A stretch of 53,001 nucleotides of DNA from a virus. Position numbers and translations under genes: made by a program. Where the stretch lies: the IMG/VR virus record IMGVR_UViG_3300022933_000007, positions 1 through 53,001 of that record; one strand, 5' to 3'. The notes under the pieces are model-generated. The model did not search any database, was not told the origin of the DNA, and saw only the letters and a list, made by a program, of their open reading frames with translations. Of the stretch, positions 8,775 to 17,219 are shown piece after piece; within the stretch, counting starts at the first letter, position 1; every line of letters starts with the position of its first letter.

Positions 8775-10001
8775 CTAAAGTTTAATGTCTCTAATCTTGC
8801 CTTGTGATTTAAAGTGTCTACAGACAGTTTCTCCCATTGTTCTGAACAATGCTTTCTCAACAAGTGTGTTACTGTTGATAAATGGATAACCCGGAGTACG
8901 TCTTGTGGCTTCGTAATACTCGGTTGGAATTGCGACTTGAATTCCTAATCTAGGATAACCAAATCCTTCTGCATCAGAAGTATCTAATGCAAATAGTCTA
9001 CCGACTTCAGTTCCTCCAGTAGTTGGAGCATCTTTGGTTGGTACAAATGGTATGCCGTAGAGTGAGTTTACGTGGATACCTACACCAGTTCCATCGAATG
9101 TTTTGATTCCGTTAACATCGACTTGTACAATCTTCTCACCGTATGGGTTTGCGACCCTGACTTGTGGAAGGTATAAGCCTTGAATTTCGGAGTAAACTTC
9201 GTGGCTTCCTAAGAATACATTTGGGTCTTTACCAGCAGCAATTCTGATTTTTCTGAGGTGAGTTCTAATTACATCATCAGTTAAGACACCATCAGTACCT
9301 AAAGTACCGGATGCTGATTCAACTGTTGCATCGTAAGTAGTTCCACTATCTCTGTCAATTGCAGAGGTAGTTGCTTTCCAAGGGTCATAATAGTCTGTGT
9401 ATGTACCGCCTTGTGAGTCTTCTTCAGCATCGGAAGAAATAATTCTATCCAATGATTCAAAGTCATTAGTACCGGCAAAGTTTGCACTTGCAGCAGCAGC
9501 GTCAGTTGCTACATCATTCAAGAGAGCTTGATTGATGAGTTCTTTGTGCTGTACAGCCATATACAATCTTAATGAACCGAGTCCACCCCAAATATCGTCT
9601 TTACTGTGATTTGAGAGCCATTCCATAACTTCAGATGTACTGAAAGTTAGTGCCATAGTCTTTGGTCTAACATCAATCTCAGCAATTGTAGGCTTGATTG
9701 TGTCAGGAATTACACCACCTTCTGCGACACCACCTTTAGAGGTGTTGCCTTGTGCTGTATCGACTGTTGGTCTTGCGGAAATAACCCTCCATCCAGATTT
9801 ATCCCAAGGATATTTTGGTAAGATACCGAAAGCGTTTGCTTCAAGATTTAATTGTGCCCATGCATATGCACCAAAGACTGCGTTGAAAACGCCTCCTGTT
9901 GATGTTAACATTGGGTTGTTGGTCTTGGAGATTAAGCTTCGGCTAAATCCACCGTAGTATAGAGACTCTAATTCGTCCATAGTTCTAATGCCGTTCACCA
10001 T
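8775..10001 (-). CDS. Major capsid protein, HK97-fold type
   Basis: A 408-residue protein placed after protease and scaffold genes. Landmarks: an N-terminal helix region (MDELESLYYGGFSRS), an E-loop-like stretch (residues about 60-110), a spine-helix-like segment with ELINQALLNDV (about 155-165), and a C-terminal A-domain (IPFVPTKDAP, GRLFALDTSD, RRTPGYPFINSNTLVEKA). Length suits HK97-type subunits that assemble the icosahedral head. AAGGAGGG plus CTTTATA precede the ATG. The start overlaps the scaffold-like gene's stop by one base. No upstream propeptide is visible inside this frame. Confidence 0.8.
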   Translation of the reverse strand: MVNGIRTMDELESLYYGGFSRSLISKTNNPMLTSTGGVFNAVFGAYAWAQLNLEANAFGILPKYPWDKSGWRVISARPTVDTAQGNTSKGGVAEGGVIPDTIKPTIAEIDVRPKTMALTFSTSEVMEWLSNHSKDDIWGGLGSLRLYMAVQHKELINQALLNDVATDAAAASANFAGTNDFESLDRIISSDAEEDSQGGTYTDYYDPWKATTSAIDRDSGTTYDATVESASGTLGTDGVLTDDVIRTHLRKIRIAAGKDPNVFLGSHEVYSEIQGLYLPQVRVANPYGEKIVQVDVNGIKTFDGTGVGIHVNSLYGIPFVPTKDAPTTGGTEVGRLFALDTSDAEGFGYPRLGIQVAIPTEYYEATRRTPGYPFINSNTLVEKALFRTMGETVCRHFKSQGKIRDIKL

Positions 10002-10588
10002 TATAAAGTACCCTCCTTATCGTATTTTTCAGCAATGTCCAATAGACTTTTTCCTACCATTGACAAGTTCTCAAAACCTGCATTTCTGCATTTTGAGAGA
10101 ATTTGGTATGGCAAGAGGTCTTCTTGTGCATTTTGTGCTTTTGACACGTTTGTGGTTGGTCTTTCGACTGGTGATGTTACATGAGATGAGATAGATTTCT
10201 CTTGCATCTTAAGGTCACCTTTATCTCCTTCTGGTTTATCTTCGACTTTTCCATTGGCATCTTGGATACCGGATTGGTCACCAGTTGGGTAAGGGTCTTT
10301 TGGTGCAGTGACTTTGTCACCAATATCTTCGCTATCAGCATTGCCTTTTGGGCTTTGTGGTAGGTCAGTAGGTGTCTCCATTGCTTTCTCCATCTTGTCT
10401 TGTCTTGCGACAATTGATTTGAGTGCTTCTAGGATTGCCTTATTGGTTTCTTCTTTGTCATCATCGTCAGAAGCTTTCACTTCTGGTTTGATTTCGTCTT
10501 TCTCGTCCTCTGCTTTTTTCTCGAAGGGATTTTCTTTTTCCTCTTCGTCAGCTTTGGCTATGGTTTTTATGTCATCTAATGTGGTCAT
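10001..10588 (-). CDS. Scaffold-like acidic protein
   Basis: A 195-residue, highly charged, low-complexity protein rich in Lys/Glu/Asp (EKKAEDEKDEIKPEVKASDD), predicted helical, lying between the protease and capsid genes where scaffolding proteins are usually encoded. A C-terminal helix (NLSMVGKSLLDIAEKYDKEG) could bind capsid subunits. The sequence itself is not diagnostic; position and composition carry the call. Confidence 0.55.
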   Translation of the reverse strand: MTTLDDIKTIAKADEEEKENPFEKKAEDEKDEIKPEVKASDDDDKEETNKAILEALKSIVARQDKMEKAMETPTDLPQSPKGNADSEDIGDKVTAPKDPYPTGDQSGIQDANGKVEDKPEGDKGDLKMQEKSISSHVTSPVERPTTNVSKAQNAQEDLLPYQILSKCRNAGFENLSMVGKSLLDIAEKYDKEGTL

Positions 10589-10603
10589 GTTGTTATAATA
10601 ATT

Positions 10604-12385
10604 CTATATAAAGGGGTTTATAAAGATTATGTTTCCTACGCCATTTACTAAATGTCCTTCAGGAGATACTTCTACATTGTCACCATACTGTGCTATTCCT
10701 TCTGCTGATGTTGAAAACTTGTTCATTTCCATTACCCATTCTTCTTCTGCTTTGTTTTTAATTGCTTTTAGTATAGGCATTGGTTCTTCTTTGTAGTTTT
10801 CTATATAGTCTTTTATTGCTAGGTGTAGTTCTGAGTTGTTGTCTGTGTTTTTATTTTCCTCCCAATATTTTCTTACTCCTTTCTCAAATTCACATTCTTT
10901 CTTTGCAATAGGGTCTGTAGGCTTGTTTCCTAGTTTGGTTGGGTCTCCTAGTTTCTCTGGAGTTATTGCGTCTGCGTCTTTCTTTTTCTCGTCTTTAGGG
11001 TCTGATTCTGATGATGTTACTTGGTTACTTCCCCCGGTTCCGTTTACTGTAGTATTATATGCACCTAACCCTCTTGGGTTTTCAGTGCCTGTACCAACTA
11101 TATCTTTCTGAATTATGATTGAACATCCACATGATTTTTTAAAGTATTGTCTATCTCCATCAGGTTTTGCTACTTCGTCTACACCTGTTTCAGATAGGTC
11201 TGGTTTTTCAGAACAACTTGCTTTTTCATCACATTGATTACCTACACCTGTTGAACCCATTACATGGTCTGCTTTATGTTTTGGTGCATTAGGATTTATT
11301 CCATGTTCATTATTATGACGTGACCCACAGTATGCTTCAGCGTCTCTAATGTCATCTTTATTTCCTTCTCCAGAAATACAAGATTCAGTTGAACTGTATT
11401 CTTTTTGACCTGCATGAACTTTAGTATCTTTATCTACGTGTTGCTGAATTGAGCCACAATATCCACCGGCATTGTGTACCGATGGGTCTTTCTTTGCGTG
11501 TGCCTCACAGGCTGCAAATTCCATTTTTCCATATTTAGTAGGTAATGGTTTAGTCTTATCGTCTGGTCTCTTTAAATCAGTTTCAGGAAAGTCTTCCTCG
11601 TCTTGTCCGTAAATATCTTTTCCTGCTTCATACCAAATAGTACCATTGGAATCAATCATATGTATTTTTAATTTTTCTTCTCCTTCTTCAGTTGCTTCTG
11701 GGTTATAACCTTTGGCTTCACCAATATGAGTTTCAACTTCTTTAGGAACATCGTCTTGGTCTATTGGAGTACCCATATCTGCTTTTCTTACTTCTGCGTT
11801 GATATAACAACTTGTACCATCACATTTGGCTTTTAATTCTTCTCCATCTTTTTCTACATGGACTGCCTTTGCTAATGGGTTTACATCTGTAATTAATGCG
11901 AATGCAACTGCTGGGTCTTCACATACTGCCACTTCATATATCTCTAGGTCTTTTAATCTGTATGCCATCGTTCCATCTGATTGTGGTACTGGTATTCTGT
12001 TTGCTTTTGTTGCCCCTCCGAATGATAATCCTTTGTAAGTACCATCAACTATTTGTTTCCAAATGAAATCATCTAATGCTGTGTTTGAATGTATTTTACC
12101 TAAAATTTTAATTGCTGGGAGTTTCTCACCATTTTTAGCCTGAAGTGTTACTTTTTCAAAATTGATACCTCTGCCTACAATACGATTTGAATGAGTGTCT
12201 GACATTGGTGCATTTCTCTCCATCCATATTGGAAGAGCCTTGTATAGTTCATCTATATCTGTAATCTCTCCTTGACGGTCTTTAATCTCTACTGATAATA
12301 TGCCTTCAAAGAAACGGTCTGTATTATCTTCTTTAATAACTAGTTGTTTTGTGACAAAATTGGACACAGTTATCTCGTCTGTCAT
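10604..12385 (-). CDS. Prohead protease (S78/XkdF-like) fused to a long cysteine-bearing tail
   Basis: A 593-residue protein. Residues about 1-175 match the prohead protease fold: FFEGILSVEIKDRQGEITD, a catalytic-His-like SDTHSN near 80, and GLSFGG with the likely nucleophile serine near 139, then LKDLEIYEVAVCEDPA. This domain normally matures the capsid. The remaining 400 residues are unusual: two related blocks with paired cysteines (FAACEAHAKKDPS...GGYCGSIQQH near 290 and STESCISGEGNK...AEAYCGSRHN near 330), then more Cys pairs and an acidic end. Similar single blocks occur in XkdF-type proteins. The extension may act as an internal scaffold that is cleaved off. Confidence 0.7.
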   Translation of the reverse strand: MTDEITVSNFVTKQLVIKEDNTDRFFEGILSVEIKDRQGEITDIDELYKALPIWMERNAPMSDTHSNRIVGRGINFEKVTLQAKNGEKLPAIKILGKIHSNTALDDFIWKQIVDGTYKGLSFGGATKANRIPVPQSDGTMAYRLKDLEIYEVAVCEDPAVAFALITDVNPLAKAVHVEKDGEELKAKCDGTSCYINAEVRKADMGTPIDQDDVPKEVETHIGEAKGYNPEATEEGEEKLKIHMIDSNGTIWYEAGKDIYGQDEEDFPETDLKRPDDKTKPLPTKYGKMEFAACEAHAKKDPSVHNAGGYCGSIQQHVDKDTKVHAGQKEYSSTESCISGEGNKDDIRDAEAYCGSRHNNEHGINPNAPKHKADHVMGSTGVGNQCDEKASCSEKPDLSETGVDEVAKPDGDRQYFKKSCGCSIIIQKDIVGTGTENPRGLGAYNTTVNGTGGSNQVTSSESDPKDEKKKDADAITPEKLGDPTKLGNKPTDPIAKKECEFEKGVRKYWEENKNTDNNSELHLAIKDYIENYKEEPMPILKAIKNKAEEEWVMEMNKFSTSAEGIAQYGDNVEVSPEGHLVNGVGNIIFINPFI

Positions 12386-12425
12386 GTATATCTAGTTGAC
12401 GCTAATGCTTTATAAATATTCTTAA

Positions 12426-12440
12426 TAATAAAAAAAGAGG
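12426..12440 (-). terminator. Poly-T terminator after 12442-12675
   Basis: CTCTTTTTTTATTATT on the minus strand immediately follows the stop codon of the membrane-protein gene. Confidence 0.5.
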
Positions 12441-12441
12441 G

Positions 12442-12675
12442 TTACGATTGTGTAGTCGTATTACCGTTTGACTGTCCTGCTCTAAATCCAAAATACATTA
12501 GTGCAGCACCTGCAAATATTGTGCTGAATTGCCATGCCTGACTAAATTGTTCTTGTGTGATTTTTATATCACCGTATACAAATCCAGTAGCAATTCCGAC
12601 TCCTGCTGTTCCTATCAACAGAATTATAACTGATGATGCTAGAACTAGAGCCATTTCATTTTTTGTGAAAGCCAT
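12442..12675 (-). CDS. Two-helix membrane protein, holin-like
   Basis: A 77-residue protein with two membrane segments (about 8-32, ALVLASSVIILLIGTAGVG; about 48-66, FSTIFAGAALMYFGFRAG) and a polar tail ending NGNTTTQS. Its size and two-helix layout, together with the coiled-coil/anchor protein encoded next to it, resemble holin modules. Archaeal tailed-virus lysis is poorly known, so this is inference from topology. A poly-T terminator follows. Confidence 0.45.
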   Translation of the reverse strand: MAFTKNEMALVLASSVIILLIGTAGVGIATGFVYGDIKITQEQFSQAWQFSTIFAGAALMYFGFRAGQSNGNTTTQS

Positions 12676-12717
12676 GTAAATCCAACCATTAATCAGGTAT
12701 TTAAACTTGATGTAGAG

Positions 12718-12999
12718 TTATATCATAATGGCTATGACTACACCGGCTGTTGCTACAATTACACCTAATATGGATACTATCTTTCTGAATTTTATTAGAG
12801 ATGTTTCTCTTTTTACTGCTTTATGCCCAGCCAGAATTTGTTCCTGTTCTTTTTTATAACGTGTGAGTTCTTTACCGACTAAAAGGTGTGTATCAAACTT
12901 GCCTGATATATCTGCCTGTGATTCGACAAGTTTGTTGATTTGTTCCTGTATGTCGTCTATTCGTTCGAATATACGTTTAAATGCTATGTCATCTTCCAT
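12718..12999 (-). CDS. Coiled-coil protein with C-terminal membrane anchor (XhlA-like)
   Basis: A 93-residue protein. The first 70 residues are a long charged coiled coil (FERIDDIQEQINKLVESQAD), followed by a C-terminal hydrophobic helix (VSILGVIVATAGVVIAIMI). This layout equals the hemolysin XhlA-type partners of phage holins, and the neighbouring gene encodes a two-helix membrane protein. A joint envelope or lysis role is plausible; a structural membrane tether is the alternative. Confidence 0.5.
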   Translation of the reverse strand: MEDDIAFKRIFERIDDIQEQINKLVESQADISGKFDTHLLVGKELTRYKKEQEQILAGHKAVKRETSLIKFRKIVSILGVIVATAGVVIAIMI

Positions 13000-13043
13000 G
13001 TGTGTAATCCACTGTTATTCTATTTAAGTATTCTTTCTGAGTT

Positions 13044-13271
13044 CTAGTTTAGGGCAATAAGATGTCCTGTATGTATTAATGCTAGTATGATTTCAGGTTC
13101 AGACACAAATTGCTCTAATAGGTCTTCTGGTGAGCCTGTGCCGTCAAATGCACCACATGCGTAACATATTGCTATTGTGAATTCACCGTCTGAATACACG
13201 TACATATCCTTACCTTTCCTCGTACAGTTGTCCAATTGGCATGTTGGCACGTTATTTAACTTTTTTGGCAT
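13044..13271 (-). CDS. Small zinc-ribbon-like protein
   Basis: A 75-residue protein with C11 and C16 (CQLDNC) and a CYAC pair near 37-40, enough for one zinc site, and a helical C-terminus (EPEIILALIHTGHLIAL). No family is recognised. Its promoter is shared head-to-head with the rightward 13320 gene. Confidence 0.5.
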   Translation of the reverse strand: MPKKLNNVPTCQLDNCTRKGKDMYVYSDGEFTIAICYACGAFDGTGSPEDLLEQFVSEPEIILALIHTGHLIALN

Positions 13272-13289
13272 ATCGACACTACAAACAGT

Positions 13290-13299
13290 TTATTAATAA
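13290..13299. promoter_or_regulatory. Palindromic bidirectional TATA box
   Basis: TTATTAATAA is a perfect palindrome 19-21 nt from both divergent start codons (13271 minus, 13320 plus). Both genes would be nearly leaderless, served by a single TBP site readable in either direction. Confidence 0.55.
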
Positions 13300-13319
13300 G
13301 TATTATGTAAACTACAGTC

Positions 13320-13853
13320 ATGGCGTCATCAATATATGTATATAGAAGCATAGCCGAATACAAAAAGTATTATGAGGGAAAACATGAACAACTTATATAC
13401 CAAATACCTATACTTGATATGTATGTTGATACAGACAAAGAGAAGATGTTTGTCATTACTAACCAAGATTTGGATTCACAGAAACGCAATATAGATTTCT
13501 TTAGAACCATTGTACATGTTAGGAGTGAGACATTAGTTCCTAGTGTTATTAGTAATGATGAGTTTAATGTTAGAGTTGTTCAGCATGGTAAGGTTATGTA
13601 TAATGGTAAGAGTGGTAATATTGAGTTCTTCCCCCGATTTAGAGGATGTGATATGAAACAACATGCAGACAGATTTATTGGTGGTGCTAAGGACGAGCAG
13701 AAATATCTTTTAAAGTATGACTATCGATATTATGATTTTCAGCAAGATAGGATAAATCTAATTTTAGGAGATGTGCAAAATTCGGTTTTAGATAATTTAC
13801 GTTCAGTTTTGGGAAAAGTGGGTCGTTGCATATTTCCTCAAGATAATAAATAG
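13320..13853 (+). CDS. Unrecognised 177-residue protein; 3' end antisense to a sulfotransferase-like gene
   Basis: Begins MASSIYVYRSIAEYKKYYEG. The first 120 residues look like an ordinary alpha/beta protein; I do not recognise it. The last 56 codons (from 13687) lie opposite the end of the leftward sulfotransferase-like gene, so either this C-terminus or part of the antisense frame may be incidental. Leaderless start from the shared TATA box. Codon use in the first two thirds resembles neighbouring genes. Confidence 0.5.
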   Translation: MASSIYVYRSIAEYKKYYEGKHEQLIYQIPILDMYVDTDKEKMFVITNQDLDSQKRNIDFFRTIVHVRSETLVPSVISNDEFNVRVVQHGKVMYNGKSGNIEFFPRFRGCDMKQHADRFIGGAKDEQKYLLKYDYRYYDFQQDRINLILGDVQNSVLDNLRSVLGKVGRCIFPQDNK

Positions 13854-14214
13854 TTGGTTTCTCAGAAGCCCAATGTTTAATCCATCTGTCATAATCTAAC
13901 TGTTCAAAGATATTATTAATTTCATTTTCATTGTTAGGAAAATTAACATATGTGTATAGGTTCACACCCGGATGAAAATATAAAAAGTTAGATAAGAATG
14001 CTAGTTTTCTATCCTTTCTAAAAATTAGAATCTTTTCAAAGTCTTTGTATTTCTCACTCCATTCTTTATTGGGAAATCCTTTTCTATAAATACATTCTAT
14101 CTTTTCTACAATACAGCCGGGGTATTTCCTGTAAAGGTATTCTACTAAACTAGTCTGTCCACATTTGTAAGCACCTATAATTGCAAATTTTAGAGTCTTA
14201 CTTTCCGTGTATCC
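13687..14214 (-). CDS. P-loop sulfotransferase-like protein without a clear start
   Basis: The frame is open from 14214 to 13687 (175 codons). It opens with a sulfotransferase-type 5'-phosphosulfate loop, FAIIGAYKCGQTSLVEYL, and includes a segment KILIFRKDRKLAFLSNFLYF that fits the 3'-phosphate-binding strand. It resembles the second sulfotransferase at 19989. No ATG, GTG or TTG lies between the upstream in-frame TGA and the P-loop; the first ATG (13965) would remove the nucleotide-binding half. The gene is therefore frameshifted, uses a rare start, or is made by slippage from the upstream zinc-protein gene that overlaps it. Confidence 0.55.
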   Translation of the reverse strand, partial: GYTESKTLKFAIIGAYKCGQTSLVEYLYRKYPGCIVEKIECIYRKGFPNKEWSEKYKDFEKILIFRKDRKLAFLSNFLYFHPGVNLYTYVNFPNNENEINNIFEQLDYDRWIKHWASEKPTIYYLEEICNDPLFPKLNVNYLKPNFAHLLKLDLSYLAENHNIDSHTLKDISARP

Positions 14215-14684
14215 TCACCGGTCATAATCTGTTTCCATTCTTTACCGTGTTTTCTACGCATTGATTTCCAGAATGGGTCATGTCCGAATTGTCCACCTGC
14301 TTTGTTATATGCTTTAGTGGTATCAGCAACTCGTCTGTTGCAAGTTCTGCATAATCTACAATTGATTTGTTCGATATTAAAATGATAGTCTCTACAGAAA
14401 TAACATAGTCCATAATATTTCGGGGCTACAACAGCCAATAAAGCCTCTCTACCTTTCTTACCTGCACAGTCTCCACATATATCTACAAGTGTTGCTGCAC
14501 AAGCTGCTTTAGTAAAACAACCAAAACATACTGCTTCATTATCATCGTTTACGTGTAGGTATTCATTTGATTGGTGTGCTTTCCATAGTCTCTGTTGATT
14601 CTCGTTAGCGTTATGTTCTCCACCGGAGATTTTTCTATCATTACCCAATCTGTTTACACCCACACATATTACATTCGTAGTCAT
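14190..14684 (-). CDS. Multi-zinc-finger protein, HNH-like or recombination endonuclease VII-like
   Basis: About 164 residues from the ATG at 14684. Cysteine pairs CFGC, CGDC, CYFC and CRLC lie in order, followed by CNRRVADTTKAYNKAGGQFG and a basic helix (MRRKHGKEWKQIM). CxxC pairs with an Arg-rich helix resemble phage His-Me finger endonucleases, but I cannot confirm the catalytic histidine. Upstream in-frame ATG at 14735 would overlap a small cysteine-rich frame; the later ATG fits better. Its end overlaps the sulfotransferase-like frame. Confidence 0.55.
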   Translation of the reverse strand: MTTNVICVGVNRLGNDRKISGGEHNANENQQRLWKAHQSNEYLHVNDDNEAVCFGCFTKAACAATLVDICGDCAGKKGREALLAVVAPKYYGLCYFCRDYHFNIEQINCRLCRTCNRRVADTTKAYNKAGGQFGHDPFWKSMRRKHGKEWKQIMTGEDTRKVRL

Positions 14685-14754
14685 CTCTAGTAGATTGATG
14701 ACATGAACAGTCACATGGTAGCAAACTGCACTCACCGTCTTTACATTCAGGCAA
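14641..14754 (-). CDS. 37-residue cysteine-rich mini-protein (TTG start)
   Basis: Starting at TTG 14754, overlapping the stop of the preceding gene, this frame encodes PECKDGECSLLPCDCSC and then YECNMCGC: nine cysteines in 37 residues. Metal binding is likely if it is translated. It overlaps the 5' end of the zinc-finger gene in another frame, so one of the two start choices is wrong or the overlap is real. Confidence 0.35.
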   Translation of the reverse strand: MPECKDGECSLLPCDCSCHQSTRDDYECNMCGCKQIG

Positions 14755-15187
14755 TTTCTTTATCCCTCTTTAGAATGGTTAGTTTTCTTAAGCACTCATC
14801 AATTATGTACACCGATTCTGTATGTGCATCGACATTGTCAGAAAGTGTGATTGCTCCAAAGATTCTGTCAATCTCTTCAAGTATTTTATGTTTAGTTACA
14901 TTTGATGGTATACCTACCATTGTTGAAGCAATATTCATCCATGAATTTGTTGACAATGTTTCGTCTTTGTTAAGTTCTACGGTTACTGTATTATCTGAAC
15001 CTGTAATAATATCATCTGGTAATGATTGTACCATTTTTGGTTTTTCTGTTAAATTAACTGTTCTAATTTTTCCTTGTGCTTCCATTGTTTTTGTTACAAG
15101 TGGTGATTTTTTCTTTCCCATATTTCTTTTTACCTTTTTGGTATGGGTACAGTTCTCTTCACAGTTAAGATGTTTCTTCATTATCAT
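14747..15187 (-). CDS. Unrecognised protein coupled to the portal gene
   Basis: About 146 residues from the ATG at 15187, which overlaps the portal stop (alternative ATG 15181). The N-terminus has a small Cys/His cluster (MKKHLNCEENCTHT) and basic patches (KKVKRNMGKKK); the rest is helical and polar (VYIIDECLRKLTILKRDKEI). Overlap with portal suggests translational coupling and a head-assembly role, but no family is recognised. Confidence 0.5.
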   Translation of the reverse strand: MIMKKHLNCEENCTHTKKVKRNMGKKKSPLVTKTMEAQGKIRTVNLTEKPKMVQSLPDDIITGSDNTVTVELNKDETLSTNSWMNIASTMVGIPSNVTKHKILEEIDRIFGAITLSDNVDAHTESVYIIDECLRKLTILKRDKEIA

Positions 15188-17123
15188 TCTCCCATCTGTT
15201 AAATGAATCAAACTCATTATCTACAAGTTCTCTTGCGTCTCTTACTGTCATCTTTGTTACCTTTCTTAATTCGTCTACTGTCTTGGTTTTCTTCCAACCG
15301 AAATCAAGTGAAGTCTGTAATGTGGTTTTAACTAATTCGTAATTGTTTGGTGTAATTCCATTAGGGAAATTCTTTCTGATACCTCCTGCTCTACCTGCTC
15401 CTCTTGGGTCACCTTGATTACCACCCTCAGTTCCAGTTCTCTTTCTTCCGGGAGCACCTTGCATACGTTGCTGTTCTTCTTTTGGAGCAGCACTGCCTCT
15501 ACCACGTTCACCCGGCTTTAAAACTGTATCCTGATTCTCTTCACCCGGCTGTTTATTCTGTTGATTGAATTGGTCTTGTAAAGTAACCACAGGTTCTTGT
15601 GAAACTTCGAATTTTCCAGTTGGTGTTCTGGTAACTTCGAATCCTAGTTCTTGATAGGCTTTCATGTTTTCAATTTCAACACCTTCAATCTGTAGGTCTC
15701 TGAGTTTGTCAGTTTCTTCACCTTCGTTAAGTTTGATATCCCAATCGTCAATACCCAAATGGTCAGCGATTTTTCTAAAGAATGATTTGTATAAAATATC
15801 TTGACCCCATTTGACAGCACGGTTTGTGATTGTAACTTGCAGTCCTTCTTGTGACCAACCAGTAGGAAGTTCACCGAAGTAAAGTGGAAGGACACCATAC
15901 AATGCACCGATAATCATTCTGAGTTCTCTTCTAATAACTGTAAACTCTAATTCCTTTAGTGAGCCAGTAAAGTCAAGCCATTCAGCCATCTTACCTTGTG
16001 CTCCTTTATCATTTTCTACTAACAGTGGTTGTATAGAATATGGGTCTTCTAATGCTTTTTGTTGTAATACATCCCATGATTTTCTGAAAGTTTCATAATT
16101 TCTTGAAGATAGAATAAGCATTCCTCTTGGAGGTCTCATCTTGTCGAAATATTTTCTAATGTATTCATCCATGTGAGACAAAGCCATTGCCTTTGACCAG
16201 ATGGTATAAATTGGTGAATAACCATAAAGTAATCCCGGTGAGTATTTTCCAACTTTCCATATGATTTCTCCTTTAGCATAAACAACTCTTTTTGGTGTAG
16301 GAACACCGAGTCCATAAACTGTGTTAACTTCGAACCATGCAGGTAATCCAATTGCATTACAGATGTGACATCTTGCCTCTTCACCATCTTTGGTATACAT
16401 GAGATTTTCTTTTCGGTGGGCAGGGTCAGGGCAAACCATAACTTGAGCACCAGTATCAGTATAACCTAATCTACCATCAGCGTCAACAATGAATGCAATG
16501 CTAGGTGGGTCTATTCTGATATATTCAGTATACTCTTTAACTTTAGATTTTCCAGTATCATCATTGATTTTATATTTAGGGGAAGTAAGCATAAATGCCA
16601 TGTCGAATATTTCAAGGTCTTGTTCTAGTTGTCTAGATAGTTCTTCTAATGTCTGCTCGTTTCCATTGATTGGTTTTGTCATTAGGTCTTCTAGTCTTTT
16701 TCTGTTTGCTGGGTCTGGTTTTACTATGTTATTTCCCCCACATGTATCACACATGAGTGGGTCGTCTTTTAAATCTTGAACATCTGAATTAGGCATCTCA
16801 TCTACTGATATAGTTTCTTTCTTTTTCTCATGAGGTGGATATTCAAATTGTTTTGAACAGTCCTGACATTTGTATTTGAATCGTTCTTTGATTTCAAATC
16901 CATTCTTGAACATTTCTCTGTTTAAAGTATCAATTGGAATTCTCACTGCGTCTACAGTCTTGGCTAGTTCAACAACCATAGCCATTGGGAATGGGAAAAT
17001 TGGTAATTTAGCACCTGTATCGGTACTCATCATAGGCGTGGATACTGTAGGTCTTACAGTTTGTGTAGTATTACGTTTGGAAATGAAATTAAATCCTTTA
17101 GATAAACTATCATACAAACCCAT
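15165..17123 (-). CDS. Portal protein with two zinc-site insertions
   Basis: A 652-residue protein leading the leftward virion block. The portal signature is in the centre: GLLYGYSPIYTIWSKAMA, then FDKMRPPRGMLILSS, IRRELRMIIGALYGVLPLYF and the C-terminal stem region; the end is Gly/Arg/Gln-rich. It forms the dodecameric DNA gate of the capsid. Two insertions are unusual: C86/C89 with C125/C128 (KCQDC, CDTCG), and C231/H236 with C252/C255 (CPDPAH, CHIC), each looking like a complete zinc site. It starts at the ATG at 17123, leaderless behind a TATA box. Confidence 0.8.
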   Translation of the reverse strand: MGLYDSLSKGFNFISKRNTTQTVRPTVSTPMMSTDTGAKLPIFPFPMAMVVELAKTVDAVRIPIDTLNREMFKNGFEIKERFKYKCQDCSKQFEYPPHEKKKETISVDEMPNSDVQDLKDDPLMCDTCGGNNIVKPDPANRKRLEDLMTKPINGNEQTLEELSRQLEQDLEIFDMAFMLTSPKYKINDDTGKSKVKEYTEYIRIDPPSIAFIVDADGRLGYTDTGAQVMVCPDPAHRKENLMYTKDGEEARCHICNAIGLPAWFEVNTVYGLGVPTPKRVVYAKGEIIWKVGKYSPGLLYGYSPIYTIWSKAMALSHMDEYIRKYFDKMRPPRGMLILSSRNYETFRKSWDVLQQKALEDPYSIQPLLVENDKGAQGKMAEWLDFTGSLKELEFTVIRRELRMIIGALYGVLPLYFGELPTGWSQEGLQVTITNRAVKWGQDILYKSFFRKIADHLGIDDWDIKLNEGEETDKLRDLQIEGVEIENMKAYQELGFEVTRTPTGKFEVSQEPVVTLQDQFNQQNKQPGEENQDTVLKPGERGRGSAAPKEEQQRMQGAPGRKRTGTEGGNQGDPRGAGRAGGIRKNFPNGITPNNYELVKTTLQTSLDFGWKKTKTVDELRKVTKMTVRDARELVDNEFDSFNRWENDNEETS

Positions 17124-17145
17124 ATGATATTGTCACTATGTCACA

Positions 17146-17154
17146 CTATATAAG
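17146..17154 (-). promoter_or_regulatory. TATA box of the virion operon
   Basis: CCTTATATAG on the minus strand is centred about 26 nt upstream of the portal ATG, the spacing expected for a leaderless archaeal transcript. Confidence 0.55.
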
Positions 17155-17219
17155 GATTCTGTCAAGATTTGTCAAGTGTAATTAGTAATCTTTTTATCAA
17201 GTTGTGATGGAATAATTAC

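Noticed and set aside
8760-8790. GGTTCGACT resembling a tRNA T-loop
   Set aside because: It lies at the end of the capsid gene, and no acceptor, D or anticodon stems can be formed around it.
14684-14735. Upstream extension of the zinc-finger gene (MSAVCYHVTVHVINLLE)
   Set aside because: Another frame in the same DNA reads as a Cys-rich mini-protein, and the ATG at 14684 gives a cleaner N-terminus.
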